In this document: positions 25,171 to 36,884 of the stretch, piece after piece
Layout: each line of letters opens with the position of its first letter
Position numbering within the stretch: position 1 is the first letter of the stretch
NCBI GenBank assembly: GCA_013398275.1
Contig: VZSE01006462.1
Span: forward strand, 8,245,002-8,309,001
Direction of reading: 5' to 3'
Origin: Promerops cafer
Lineage: Eukaryota; Chordata; Aves; Passeriformes; Nectariniidae
DNA length: 64,000 nt
Notes under the pieces: generated by a model
What the model was told of the DNA's origin: nothing
Database searches by the model: none
Seen by the model: the letters and a program-made list of their open reading frames with translations, nothing else
Program-made: the position numbers and the translations under genes

Positions 25171-27565
25171 CCCTTCTTTTTTTACTTTTTTGAATTCATG
25201 AAAGGGCTATAGGTTCCTTCAGTACTATCTGGAAGTGTTCGGCACTTCTCAGTATAGAATAAAGTTAAGACATAATTAACTAAATGCCAACTAAACAATT
25301 AAAACCCAAATATTAGTACCTGTCAAAATAATACTGGTAGAGTAATCAGTAGGGGTTTTTTTTTTTGCTGACATGCAATATGTTAACAAATGCAGTATGA
25401 AAGGATTGTTATTCTGCATAAAAGATTTATAAAATTAAATTAAATAGCTCTTTGAAATAAGCATCCATTCACAGGTGTTATTTTAGCCAAATATAAAATA
25501 TTTTGCTTGTTGATTACTGGAGGAATAGCAAGCAAAACCCACTTTCTGAGCCTTTTTAAATCCTTCCTTCATGTAAATAGAGTTTGGTTTTTATTCCAGA
25601 GGATTTCAATAAGGATTTTTCAAGGGACACATTAGTTCTCTCTTCTCAGTGATGATCCAAGAAAGCAACCAGTGATTTAAAAATGTTCCAGCTCCTTACG
25701 ACCAACACTGAGATATTAAAATAATAAGAATTTTATCTTCCTTTTCTCTGTTTTGTGGCACAATTTATTGTAAGTTTACACAAAATATCATAAGGAATTT
25801 TGGTCTAGGGAGGATAAAAAAAACAGAAATGAAGAATATTCTTGTATCTGACTTACAGCTTTGTGTGAACATTAGGGTTTGAAGGGAGTCTAGAGGCTGT
25901 AGCTGGATGTTAAATAAGAAATATATTTTTGATTTGTTTTTGCTTAGCTACAGTGATGGAGAGATGTAGTGCAGTAAGTGCATTCTGTTGTACAATCCGT
26001 GACCTCAATGATGAGTGAGAAAATGGGCTTTTGCTGTCAGCTTCTCCTCCTATTACAGATTTGAGTTTTACTCCAACATTACTTCCAGTCTAATTGCATT
26101 TGACCTGGCATTCTTGCTGTGCTAGTGTCAGGCAACATATCTGGAGGCCTATGCAACAGCTAGTATTTATAGACTAAATATAATTACTTGCTAAGCCCTA
26201 GAAGCATCAGCCTTATGAACTTCCTAGTTTTCATTAAAATACAGGTTTCTTTCTACTTGGCTTTGGAAGCAATACAGGCAAGGTATTTATGTGTCCTAAG
26301 TAGAAGCTGTCTGCATTGAGAAATTGAGCTAGGAAATTAGAAGATGGTTGCCCTATTTAGTGTAAATTCAAACTAAAAATAGCAAGTTGTGGTCAGGTGT
26401 AAAGACTTGTGTATGTTTACTGTCAAAACATTGATATATGCAGATTACTGGTGTCGTCATGTTTGCATCATAAAACTGCAGAGCTATTTATTATATTTTA
26501 TATATTTGCAAAGCTTAGGGGATATTCTATTGTTTCCTTGCTTCTTTCAATGGGGACAAATTCAGTCTTCAACATGAAAATTTTTGTGTTTCTGCCGTTA
26601 CAAACCAAAGATATCTACATCTGTTTGCTTACCTTTCCATACTTACAAAAGATTTCTTCATTTTGAGAAGTCATTTGACATTTCAGAATGGAAACTTCCA
26701 ATTCACTATTTTCTGATATTTCTTTAACACCTGAAATGAAACACAGGCTAGACCTGCTCTTCCCCCATTTGGGGCAGAGTTTTATTGCCCATTATCAGCA
26801 TAATCTATAAACAATAAAGTGAACTTTTCATATCTCTAAAGGGGTGCCTGGAGCAAGTTGCAGTATTAGTGTTTTCAGGTTCAGCTCTGCATGATTCAGA
26901 GTGCATCTTTAAGGATGATTGGCATCCTCAGCTTGGGGCTTGTGTTTTCACCCATGAGAGGTGAAATTGTAGAACATTTTGCAGTAGCAAGCTTTGCATT
27001 ATGCATATCCATTACCCTCACAACTTAGGAAATGGCAGAGTGTGTGTGTCACAGCACAAGGGGGTGTGTATGCTGACCTCAGTTCTCTCTCTTTCCAACC
27101 ATTTTAATGTAATAAACCAAAGCAATCCATCATCAATATGTAAGCTGGTTCCCACTTAAACTACAGCATAGCAAAAAGCTCGGATACAGCAGAGCATCCA
27201 AAGATGTGTATTGATTCACATATGTATCAAAAATCTGAAAAGTTCATGCCTCTGTTCAGTGATGATAGTTTAAGACCTGTGGAATTTTACTACTCAGGAT
27301 TCTATTTCATAAAATAAAACATGAGTTGGTGCAAGATCCGCCTACTGAGATGTACAGTCCTATGACTTTCCTGTGATTCACATTCCTACCTTTCCCCTCA
27401 AAATAAATTTTCTTTTCTGTATTTTAAGCTTAGTGTAAGATGCTCCAAATAGTATCCCTCCTTTGCCTGGATGCTCAGATGGATGTTTTTACTTATTAAA
27501 GAGTATAAATCAATTATTTCTAGGTTTCTGGTAAGTCTTGCCTTTCTTTGTCTTTGAGTTTGTAC

Positions 27566-27572
27566 TTTTTTT

Positions 27573-27615
<43 letters not shown>

Positions 27616-27622
27616 CTTTTTT
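27566..27622. repeat. Poly-T tract, 41 pure T in the core
   Basis: T-rich tract with single C interruptions and a 41-base pure run at 27575-27615. On the minus strand it is a long A tract that creates a fake poly-lysine frame, so no gene should be read through it. Its length is probably unstable. Confidence 0.95.
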
Positions 27623-28337
27623 ATGGAAGGAGTCTATTTTTGTCTCGGTGTAACACTGAACACTTAACAAGCACACAGTGATACACACAGGGCTTAGTGA
27701 GCCCTGATTCTCAAAGGGAGTGCTAGGTGAACACAGCTGGGGTGTCTCCAATTACATGATAAAGTGGCTTAGGGCTCCTAATTTTTTTTCTCTGAAATAC
27801 TAGACAGAAAATGGCTGTGTGCAATTTAGACAACACAGAGCATGTGTGCTGCTAGCCTGTTTATATTCTGGATGTGTCAGGCTTCCAGCACATGAGCAGA
27901 TGAGTTTTCCAGCTCATGTACATTGAGTCTAACAAATCCAGCTCTGCAGTGTATGGGTAGCAGAAAGGGCCAGCTCAGAGGATTCATTTCTGCAAGGAGA
28001 AGTGTGCTGTGCATGTGGTTTGCTGTGTGTGAGTCCATTTTTCTGCACACCAAACAGTTGGGTCAGATCTACTGCCAGGATTTCTGCAATCCCTTACAAA
28101 CATTGTCAGCAAGCGAGTAGACAGTGGCTTTTGCACTGTAGCTGGCACAGTAGTTGTGCTCCAGGCTTCAGCATTCTGCTGCTGTGCAGAGGCATCCTCA
28201 GGTCTGGATGGCCCCATCTCATTGAGATTGTGTACTTCTGCTCAGCAGAGGTACGGGAGGCACAGAGGAATCTGGTTTCAGCCAATACCTCCAGGATGTT
28301 TTGGCACCCAGGGGCATGTAGGACCCCGTGGGCATCC
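27623..28337 (-). other. Possible retroviral internal sequence next to the LTR; otherwise unassigned
   Basis: If the minus-strand LTR at 28338-28616 is real, internal retroviral sequence would lie here. A primer-binding-site-like block with CCC-ACGGGG character occurs at about 28320-28337, immediately adjoining the LTR. Minus-strand frames, such as one at 27984-28217, show no gag, protease or polymerase signature that I can recognise, so any internal part would be a short leader or a decayed fragment. Confidence 0.25.
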
Positions 28338-28616
28338 TGAAATAGAGTATGAAGTAGGAATCCAACACGGATCCCTGGCATCAGTGTTCAGTAGCTTTAT
28401 TAACAGTGCACTTCTTTTGCATGGCAGCATCTGTGCAGGGCTCTGCAGCTTCCTCACGTTCCCCTGGGCTCCAGCTGCAGTGTTTAGCACAGGACTGGTC
28501 CTGAGGTCTTGCTCCTGACTTTATGAACACAACTCCTCCCCCAATGAAAACAGTATGATGCCAGCTGAATGTCAAGGTTTTGCTCTTCACCTCTTAAAAC
28601 ATCTATGAATGTTACA
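28338..28616 (-). mobile_element. Probable retroviral LTR, about 279 bp
   Basis: On the minus strand this block begins TGTAAC and ends TTTCA, the TG...CA termini of retroviral LTRs. In the expected order it contains a TATA-like CATAAAG (plus-strand 28519-28527) and an AATAAA poly(A) signal (plus-strand 28397-28402) about 60 bases before the U5 end. The length suits a small alpha- or beta-retrovirus-like LTR. Flanking bases show no obvious target-site duplication, so it would be one LTR of a truncated element and not a solo LTR. No second copy was found in the window. The call rests on architecture, not on a remembered family sequence. Confidence 0.4.
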
Positions 28617-29880
28617 AAAGCTTGTAGTGCTACATTTTTAATGTGCATCACATCTGTACATCTCTAGAATGATCTGTCTATATGAACAACAGCTGAAACA
28701 CCTCGATCTGTAAGGCTGCCAAAACTCTTTATGTACATCACATTAGTCAACACAGAAGGAAGTGGTTATTTTTATAAGAAAAATGACACCAAGTCCTCTT
28801 TCAAATATTTGAAATATTTTTGGCAAATCACATTTTTATTATCCTTATACAGCGTTTCATACTGAAATGAAACATTTTACTGCACATGATGAACATCCCA
28901 AGACCTCCCCTCTGATTTTATTAGCTCCTTTGCACAAACATATAAGAGATGAGACTTAACACAAAAAAAAACAAAAGTGAAAAAAAGCATTGTGGTATAA
29001 AGCCATGTTTCTGTATGCAGTCAGCTTGTTATGTGCCACATTGCCAATATCAGCAGCTCATGTGGACCATGCCACAAGGGCATAACATGGGGGCACCCAA
29101 AATGTGAGGTGAAAGGAGAAGTGGAAAAATGCATGGTCTTTTATGGAACTAATGGGGGTTGGCTTCTCTCCTGGTATGTTTGGCCAGTGGCAAGGGACTG
29201 CAGATGCTGCAGGTATCTGACTATCCTGGTACTTCTGCTGTAAAAGAGACTGCAAAGTGTGATCTGTAGAGTTGGTGTGATGGAGTGCAGGAACAGTCAG
29301 CCTGACTAGAGCAGACCGTACTTTGTTCATTTTGCTGAAGTAAAACATGCGCCACCAGCAAGACTGGCAAGGCTGATACTTCTTTCTGCCCTAGAAGCCC
29401 AGAAACCAGTGATCACTGTGGTGCAGCCTATCTTCTTTCCATTTCATTTTTTAACCTTATTTTCTTTCTTCTGTGTCTTGTTATTACCAATGAATCAAAC
29501 CACATTGCTTTATACTGTTCCAGAATACCCATGAAGACAGTGAGTAGATTTACTCCAGATTTATACTGCTAGGATCAGTATCAAGATCTGGCACATTTTG
29601 ATTGTGAACACTTCTTTTCTTTGCCCTCCCAGCTGGGTGGCTTCAGAGCCTGGAAAATGAGAGGCGCTATTTTTAATGTCTCATTCTCAAACAGCACTGT
29701 GATAGAAATGGCAAATAATAGTTGATTTTAATACAGGAAACAACACACATTGCAACTGTTCCTATTTTATAAGTTATTTTAAAAATATCTTCATCTTGAT
29801 TGTAATGATTATTTGTGCCACTCTAGCCCATAAACTTTAATTTATGAGTTTATTGTTAATCAATGCTGTAGTTATAGCTC

Positions 29881-29882
<2 letters not shown>
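28617..29882. other. Unique sequence, possible conserved non-coding texture at the right end
   Basis: No gene is seen. From about 29638 to 29880 the sequence is AT-rich, low in simple repeats and holds several TAAT/ATTA motifs directly before the (TG)n array. A tRNA-Lys-primer-like motif at 29088-29109 was considered and not accepted as part of an element. Confidence 0.45.
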
Positions 29883-29929
<47 letters not shown>

Positions 29930-29941
29930 TGTGTGTGTGTG
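29883..29941. repeat. (TG)n microsatellite, about 59 bp
   Basis: TG dinucleotide array with one interruption (GG) near 29922. Long alternating purine-pyrimidine tracts can take the Z-DNA form and are usually length-variable in populations. Confidence 0.97.
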
Positions 29942-32900
29942 AATTTTAAAATGCTAAAGAAGCTACTCGGCAGTGTATAAAAGACGATTTGGAAAATAAG
30001 TTTTCAAAGTAATCTAATAAAATAGCACATATAAATAATATACTGAAAACATTATCAATAAGTCTTGAAAATAAAGCAATAAAATTATATGTTGGTATAG
30101 ATACCTTTAATCCTTATCCTTGATAAATGCTTTTGTATTTTTCAGAAATTGGGCCTATAATAGATATTTGTCCTTTAACTGGCAAAAGGTTTGCATTAAT
30201 GCTAAGGCTACCATGCCAGAAAGTTTCCAGTCCCTGCTAGGAGATAGAAAGACATTGCATACTATAGAGGTATTAGAAAATAACATTTTAATACAGGAAA
30301 TAACAAACCTTATTTTCAGCTTTTTCCAAGAAATGGGATTTGGGCTGATTTTGAAAAAACACCCACTCAAAAATACAATCAGCCAGAGGAAAGCGCTTTG
30401 CGTGAGAACATGAAAATTTGGCAGAGAAACAAGCAAATAGAAGCACTGTTATACTGATGTGTTGGACAACATTAATAGTGGGGGGTTTCAAATATCATAT
30501 AAACAAAAGTAATGATACAATTAGATAAATGCTTTTCAAATTAAAAAAAACCAAAATTACCATTTGCCCTCTGAGACAGAGGGTGTAATATGTTGGGAGT
30601 TCTGGTCCTTCATATTCAGCCTTCAAATACTGGGGTGCTTCGTGATGCCAAGCTGTTGGAAGAGGAAATAAACTCAGAGACGGATGGGGAACAGGGTTAG
30701 GAGGGAGCCTAAAGCCTTACTGAGAAGAGGAATAGTTGACCAAACTAAATAGACTTTATTTTTCTGCTACAGTGGGAAAATAGTCACAAGGAACTGCTGG
30801 CTGAATGCTGGTAATCACAGCTTGGGTTACTGAGCACAGTTGCCTTCACAGATCTTCGTGAAGAACCATACATTTTCTTCCCTGGGGTAAAACGGTTTCT
30901 ATGAGTCAGATCAGGAGGTTCTGCACTAATCCTTTCTTTTTGCAAATTATTTATACACCATGCAGAGCGTGTGTTTGCATAGCTGGCAACTTTATCACAA
31001 GCTGGGCCAAGCACATGAGGTCTGTGCAAACCTGCTGAGAAAATCCTGAGGTAAGCCTGGTGCTCTAATGTTGGCAGAACTTGTGCCAGGCAGAGCTGTT
31101 CTGGGGAACAGATGAGATCTGCACCCTCTTCATACCTCCGTGTTGCTGGTTGTTTCCCTTTTATATTTGGAGATGTTGAGATAAAGAGGAAGACCCAGAC
31201 CCATGTAGGAGTAATTAAAAATTCCATAGGGATCTCTTCCCAGAGCTGCTTATATCCCTAAGCAATATCTTAAGAGGCGGAGAAACCCCAGGAGCTTCCA
31301 GGTCAGCTCAAGAGGATGTTAATTATGATTGCTATAAATACAGAGGAGCTCTGGATTGGTTAATATTTTTGTTCTTTTCATTTTTATCTGTGAGACAAGA
31401 GGCTGAGGAAGTGCATACCCTGTCCCTGATCTATGTGTTCCTGGACACCTGACTGGAGGAAAAGCTTCAACACAGAGCAGAGAGAGGTCTGAGGGAACAG
31501 GTAGAGGGAGAAGGGTTGCAGAGCCAGAAAAACTGTTATTCAGATAGTAGCAGGAAGATCAACTAGCTGTGAAACTGCTCTTTTAGTGCTTTTTTTTTTT
31601 TCACAAAGGCATTGTTTTCTCACTGTCATCAGGACATGAGAAATTCCCACTTTGTTATCTGCTGTTTGGTGCTGAACATTCAACCAAGAGCTTATCTTTT
31701 ACTTGTGAAAGGCAATTCTAAGGAAAAATACAAAACTGTTATGTCTTATAGTGGAAACCTTTGACAAAAAGGTACAGCTTCCTACCAGAGGTTTCTTATT
31801 TTTTTCTCCAGGCTGAAACTAATATTCTGCTACAGAAAGCAAAGGGTTTGTCTCCCTTTCCATAAAAATTCCCGCCATTTTAATAGGAAAAGAGGAACTT
31901 TTATCTTCTAATCCTCATCCAGACCTTCACAATCTTGCAATGTATTTATCCTGGAAAACAGGGGGATATTTGTATTTTCCCCATATTGCAGATGGATAAT
32001 TAAGGCAGAAGTGAACTAAACAGCACACATTGGTTGCAGCCCAGCTCATCAGCCCCAGGATCAACACTGAAGTTCATGAACCTGAATTAGAAGCTATGCT
32101 CAAGCTGCTGCAAAGCAGGGAGTGATGCTCTGACAGCTAAACACCCACAGTTGTGTCTGTGCAGACCCAGAGCTCCTGCTGCCACCATCACCCTGTCAGC
32201 AACACCCAAACAGGCATAGCTTGAGGGTACTTGGAGAAAGGATCTAGGTGACACGTGTCTGCAAAATGCCTTTAATGCCAGGCATAGCATAGTTCTGACC
32301 TTTGGTAGATCAACAACAGGCGGTGCAATTGCCTGGTCATCCCTGGGAGGTTAAGGAAGGAGAGTAGTGCAGGCAATGAGCCCATTTCCTTTGTGCTTCA
32401 TGGCAGACCATGGGTCCCTTCTCTCCTCCCAGATGAGCAGGGCTGGGCTGTGCACGCTCCCATCTACACCCTCTCCTCCTTCCCACACGAGAGCATTGCT
32501 CTTCCCTGCTTACCTGTGCTGTGCTCCTCCTGGCAAGCCATCAGAAGGATAGTACTGGCAGCAGTAGCTCCTCTGCAGGGGTGTTTGAGGAGGGCTGCTG
32601 TGTCTGTGGTGGGGAAACGTGGAGAAGGAGGAAGCTGCCAAGGCAGGCAGAGGGGGATGTGGAGACAGATGGCTGTGTGCACAGGGAGCAGTGCCTGTGT
32701 GGGGAACAGCGTGTGGGAGGTTGCACAACTCAGTGCTGCTTTCCCCTTAGCAGTCCAGGCTGGATTACTGCTGTGGGCACTTACAGGATGGTAACAATCT
32801 CCTTCCCTGTATGACTCTGCTAGTATGGGGTGGCCACACAACCAGTGACCTCCCCACATGCTTTATCTCTTCTTTCTACCCTTTGGTTTTGATTTGGGAT

Positions 32901-33684
32901 TCTTCTGGATGCAACACTCCTTTCTGATTATTCTGGAAGCTCTTGGGGGATTTGTAACAGCAATAATATATGGTAGGTTTGGCTGGGAAAATTCTGTTTA
33001 ACAAAAAAATGTTGAGGTTTAGAAACTTATTTTTGTTCTCTGTTGAAATAAAATCAAAGTCTTCCAAAAAATGTTTTGGAAACGGAGCAGAGCAATCTGT
33101 TAGGGACCCACTGGGTGGTAAGAGTTCCTTGTTTGGAGCTGAACGCAACAGGATTATGGGTCTCAGTCTCTGCTCCCCCAAAAGTGGGCCCTAAGGCAGG
33201 GACTGTTCAGAGGTGCTGCTCCTTTGTTCTGGTTCACACTAGAAATTCCATTCTGGATGCTATTACAGAAAACCAATATATTTCCATTAGAAAAATTTAA
33301 TTGCAATGAATTTGTATTTTCTTTTGAAGAACTCCAGGTCAACCTGAAATTGAGGCCATGCCATAGAAATTAAGTTCCCCTGGTTCTCAGCATTCATTTC
33401 ACTTTTCTTCTAAGCATGTGTTAGGCTACTTAGCTTAACTTGGTGTTTATTTTTTTAATTTTATATGTGCCATTTACAAAATAACAATATAAATCAAAAG
33501 CACAGCCACTGAACTTCTGTGGGAAATGGCCTGGCTTGCTTCTTAGCCACTGCTTGCCAGCTTCACTTCAGAAAGTCATCTGGCTCTGGAGCTGCCTTCA
33601 GAAACGTGCTGAAGGGATTCCAAGGCATGTACAAGATTAGCAAAATCATTTCAGGAGCAACAACAACAACACAGCTCTCCACCT
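29942..33684. other. No gene supported; GC-richer block at 32090-32860
   Basis: This stretch contains the longest open frame of the window (30784-31227, minus strand, 147 codons from ATG). It has a hydrophobic start but no recognisable domain. From about 32090 to 32860 the base composition shifts to GC-rich, and overlapping frames open on both strands, the pattern expected from composition alone and not from a gene. Confidence 0.5.
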
Positions 33685-34110
33685 CAGGGCCCAGCCAGGC
33701 TGGAGGGGTGAGCCAACAGCAATCTTGTGAAATTCAAGGAGGATCAATGCAAACTCCTGGACCTCTAAGGAAAACCCTGCAAGGGTGGAGGCTGGGGGTG
33801 GCTGGGCTGGGGAGAAGCTCTGTGGGAGTCACCGGTGCCCTGGGGCATCATGAGCCATTCAGGAGCCAGTAGACACCAGAAATGGTCCATCCATGCATCC
33901 AGGGATTGGATTAACCCCTTCTACTCTGCACTCATGAGACCATGGCCCGATACAGTGTCGGGCTCCCTCATAAAAAAACATGGACAAACTGGTGCACGTT
34001 CAGTGAGAAGCCCCCAGGCTGGTCAGGACCAGAGCAGTTCAATGAGGAGAGGTTGAGGAATGGGCTGTCTCACTCTGGGGCAGAGATGGCTCCAGAGGGG
34101 CTGGAGAAGA
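33685..34110 (+). mobile_element. CR1 LINE internal fragment (ORF2 C-terminal region)
   Basis: Short ordered matches follow the CR1 ORF2 region upstream of the 3' end: 'aggctggaggggtgagcca', then 'gtgaaattcaaggaggatc', then 'ccccttctactctgcactca' and 'tgagaccatgg', then a 'caatgaggagaggttgag' block. Many indels and stops show that the copy is old. The 3' tail is missing, so the copy is truncated at both ends or lost its end by deletion. Borders are approximate. Confidence 0.72.
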
Positions 34111-36778
34111 GTGACCCAGTTTCCTCACAGCAATGGAACAACTATACTGATTTTGCTGTTATGTACTCCCTTTCTCATAAAACTGCACACTAAAGGTTGT
34201 GTGATTTGTCAGAGCTTCCTTCTGACAGTCCTAGAGAGAAGGGGCTCTGAAGCTGCCACATGGTGGAAAACATGTATCTATACTACAGTTTTTAGAGGAT
34301 GGGGAAAGTTTTGCTGCCACATACACTCTGCTGGAGGCCCAGGGAAAATACCCACTGGAAAATGCCAGTATTTTGTTTAAACCCAGAGAGAAATTTCACA
34401 CTCCCATACCTCCCCATCTACAACTGCTTCAGTGTGTCTCTTAATAACATGGTCTAGCCCTAGAGATGGACCAGATCTACAAGTTCATCTCATCCATCTC
34501 TCTCTAATTCAGAATTGTGCTCTATAACAGTTAATTTAAAATGGTTTCGTCAGTTAAATTTGAACAGACTCCTGTTTCCTAAGTTTTTGAAATGCTAATC
34601 CCCAATAGATGTCACTGTTTAGTAAACGTCACATGGAGAAAACTACTTTAAGGAGTACCACTGCTAAGAGAGACCAGCTGTGTTGCACTATCTTGCATCT
34701 TCAACTGGTAAGAAGAAGTAAAGGGTACATACCCCTTTCAGGGTAAAGGGAGGATTTTCTTTAACTGGCTTTGTTTAGTTTTTACTTGCTGTATACATTG
34801 CCGATATCTATAACGTGATCCCAGTCTTCATGTAATAAAATCAATTTGAACTCAATTTCTCAGTCTTTGATTGGCTCAGTCTCTTTGCAAGTGAATGCAT
34901 TTTCCCCATTTGTTGGAAAGGGGTCTCATTTCACTATCAATCATGTGTGACAATCTAATAAAGGCGTGATACAGACCTTCATGCAGGTGGGAGACCACTT
35001 TGCCCATTAGGGGGCATTAATGACATTTATTCCTCATTTCACAGAAGGCTTTTGTTGTAATATCACCTCTAATCTTATTTTCCATGTCTGTCAGGAAATA
35101 TATTAATAGTTGCTCCTTAAAGAAACGTTGCAGCATCTTCTTGATGTTGCCTTAGGCTTATCTTCAGCCGTGTGTGACTGGGGCTGGGAACAGGCTCAGC
35201 ATTTGGAAGAGAGGAGCTGGGGAGTTAGAGTGAGAAATGTTTCCATCTGAGGGGAAGCCAGACTGCAAGACTCTGCTAAAAATTTCAGACCTTGAAAGTT
35301 GTGGAGCTTGCTGAACTGGGGTTTTGTTTCAGCCCCGGAAAATGACAGGAATCCATTGTGCAAATTGTGTGCAGATGTGGGGCTGGGTATCACACATAAC
35401 CCACATTCTTAGCTGTTTGCATGTCGGATTTCATTTGCAGACCATATCCAATTTTCAAATTGCACTCTCTTTCTTTTTCAGTTGCAGAAGTGGCAGCAAC
35501 TGTGGCCAAATCCCAGTGCTCCCTGGCTGGTGGAGGGGGACCCTGATCAGGAAAGGTTTTTCTTGCCTTGCTGTGTCCCCACACAGAGGGGATAGAAGAA
35601 GAAGGGGAGAGATGAGAGAGCACAGGGGCACAGCACACCCAGTCATGTAGGCACACACCATCCCTTTGTGATGGATGTCCTTCCCTGCTGCCCCAGGCCT
35701 GGATTCCCACATGTGCCTGTAGGGCTGGGCAGAGGGCCAGCAGTACCGTGACTACACCATGCCCCCACCTAAACTCCACACTGTGACATGTGCATCTTAT
35801 GTTCTCCCCTGCACGTGTGGCTGCCTTTGCTGCACAGTAAAGCTGGAAAAGAAGGCAAAACCAGGTTACATCAAGGTTAGCTGATTCCTAGTTTTGTTCT
35901 GGGTATGGTTTTGTACAGAAACAGTGTGCAGAGTACACTATCTACCAGCAAAGCATTGCACTTATCCCAGGGAGGGCTTGGGTAGTCCCAGTTTATCTTA
36001 TATAGAGTACATTTTTGTTGTCTGCAATGGGTAGAGATGAGCCTTGAGGGATTGATAAATCTCATGCCAAGAAGTTTTAACTTATACATGCATAAGGAAT
36101 AAATTAATTTTTAATACATTTCTCAAGAAGCACTTTTTTGGCTCAAGACCATCATGCCTGGTATGTTTATAAAGGCACACGTAGCATGCTCCAGTTAAGA
36201 ATGTGTCAGTGTTTCCATTGTAAACCCTATTTTCAGAGGCTTATATTGTAATTCCAATATAAAACTCAATCCCGGGAAGAAAAAACTGGCATCAGTTTTG
36301 GCTTGGGAGTGATGTTTTCTTAATGATTTTTTAAATCGAGTTTTTCTCTTACTTGTGTTTGATTAATGTTAGGTAATAAGAATACTTTCATCTTTCATCA
36401 TTGTTAAACTTTAAATCACAATGTACCTTGTATCCTAATGAGTTACTTGGTGTGTAAACAAACTTCTGGGTTTTTTTTAACATTTTCACAGCTTAAAAAC
36501 ATTTCAAAGACCTAGTTTGTATTTTGTAAACCATTAACTAATTTTCTGCAATGTCCTACTGTAGCATTTAGGAAAAAATGTTATCCCAAGTAGGAATCGG
36601 AACCACAAAGTCCCACAGAAGCTCTCTAGCTATGCTCCTAGAAGTGCTATGGTGTGTTTTGCAGTTGGGACTCCTGGCCCTGCTGTGCAGCTGTTGCAGT
36701 CCTGCTGGCAGGTGATGGATGGTGAAAGCTCACTGGGTGAAGTTCAGCTCTCCAGCAGAGAGCAGGCTTAATTGGCAT
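34111..36778. other. Unique sequence, no gene supported
   Basis: Moderately GC-rich between 35190 and 35830, AT-rich elsewhere. Overlapping short frames at 35324-35779 on both strands carry no known domain. No tandem repeats of note. Confidence 0.5.
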
Positions 36779-36884
36779 CGCCGAGAGGCGGAGGGACCAG
36801 TGCACACGCCAGCCCTCCCCTTATGCAGTTTTTTCCGTCTCTTAAACGCACGCTCACAAGACCTCCACAGGAAACGAGGGCTCG
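36779..36884. promoter_or_regulatory. Small CpG cluster, possible regulatory element
   Basis: Nine CpG dinucleotides fall within 106 bases (36779 to 36884), whereas flanking sequence is strongly CpG-depleted. The cluster lies in a moderately GC-rich patch that passes abruptly into AT-rich sequence with TTTTAAA and TTATT motifs at 36915-36945. Retained CpGs can mean an unmethylated regulatory element or a young insertion. No known transposon matches, so regulation is an inference. No gene start is visible next to it. Confidence 0.3.

Larger units (their letters stand above)
18731..27565. other. Long single-copy stretch, no gene supported
   Basis: Almost nine kilobases with no recognisable gene, RNA or transposable element. 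Contents noticed are a short (ATC)n array at 20292-20309, a minus-strand open frame at 24910-25170 treated separately, and many AT-rich tracts. A stretch at about 24640-24760 has an AATAAA followed by T/G-rich sequence, but no LTR boundaries. Confidence 0.55.

Noticed and set aside
27398..27751. Minus-strand frame with a poly-lysine block
   Set aside because: The lysines come from the poly-T tract, and the flanks have no recognisable protein.
29088..29109. Motif resembling a tRNA-Lys primer binding site on the plus strand
   Set aside because: No LTR-like sequence with a TATA box and poly(A) signal precedes it, and it has the opposite orientation to the nearby LTR candidate.
30784..31227. Longest open frame of the window (147 codons, minus strand) with a hydrophobic start
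   Set aside because: No domain or family recognised, and a frame of this length is expected by chance in 64 kb read in six frames. Nothing around it suggests a promoter or exon structure.
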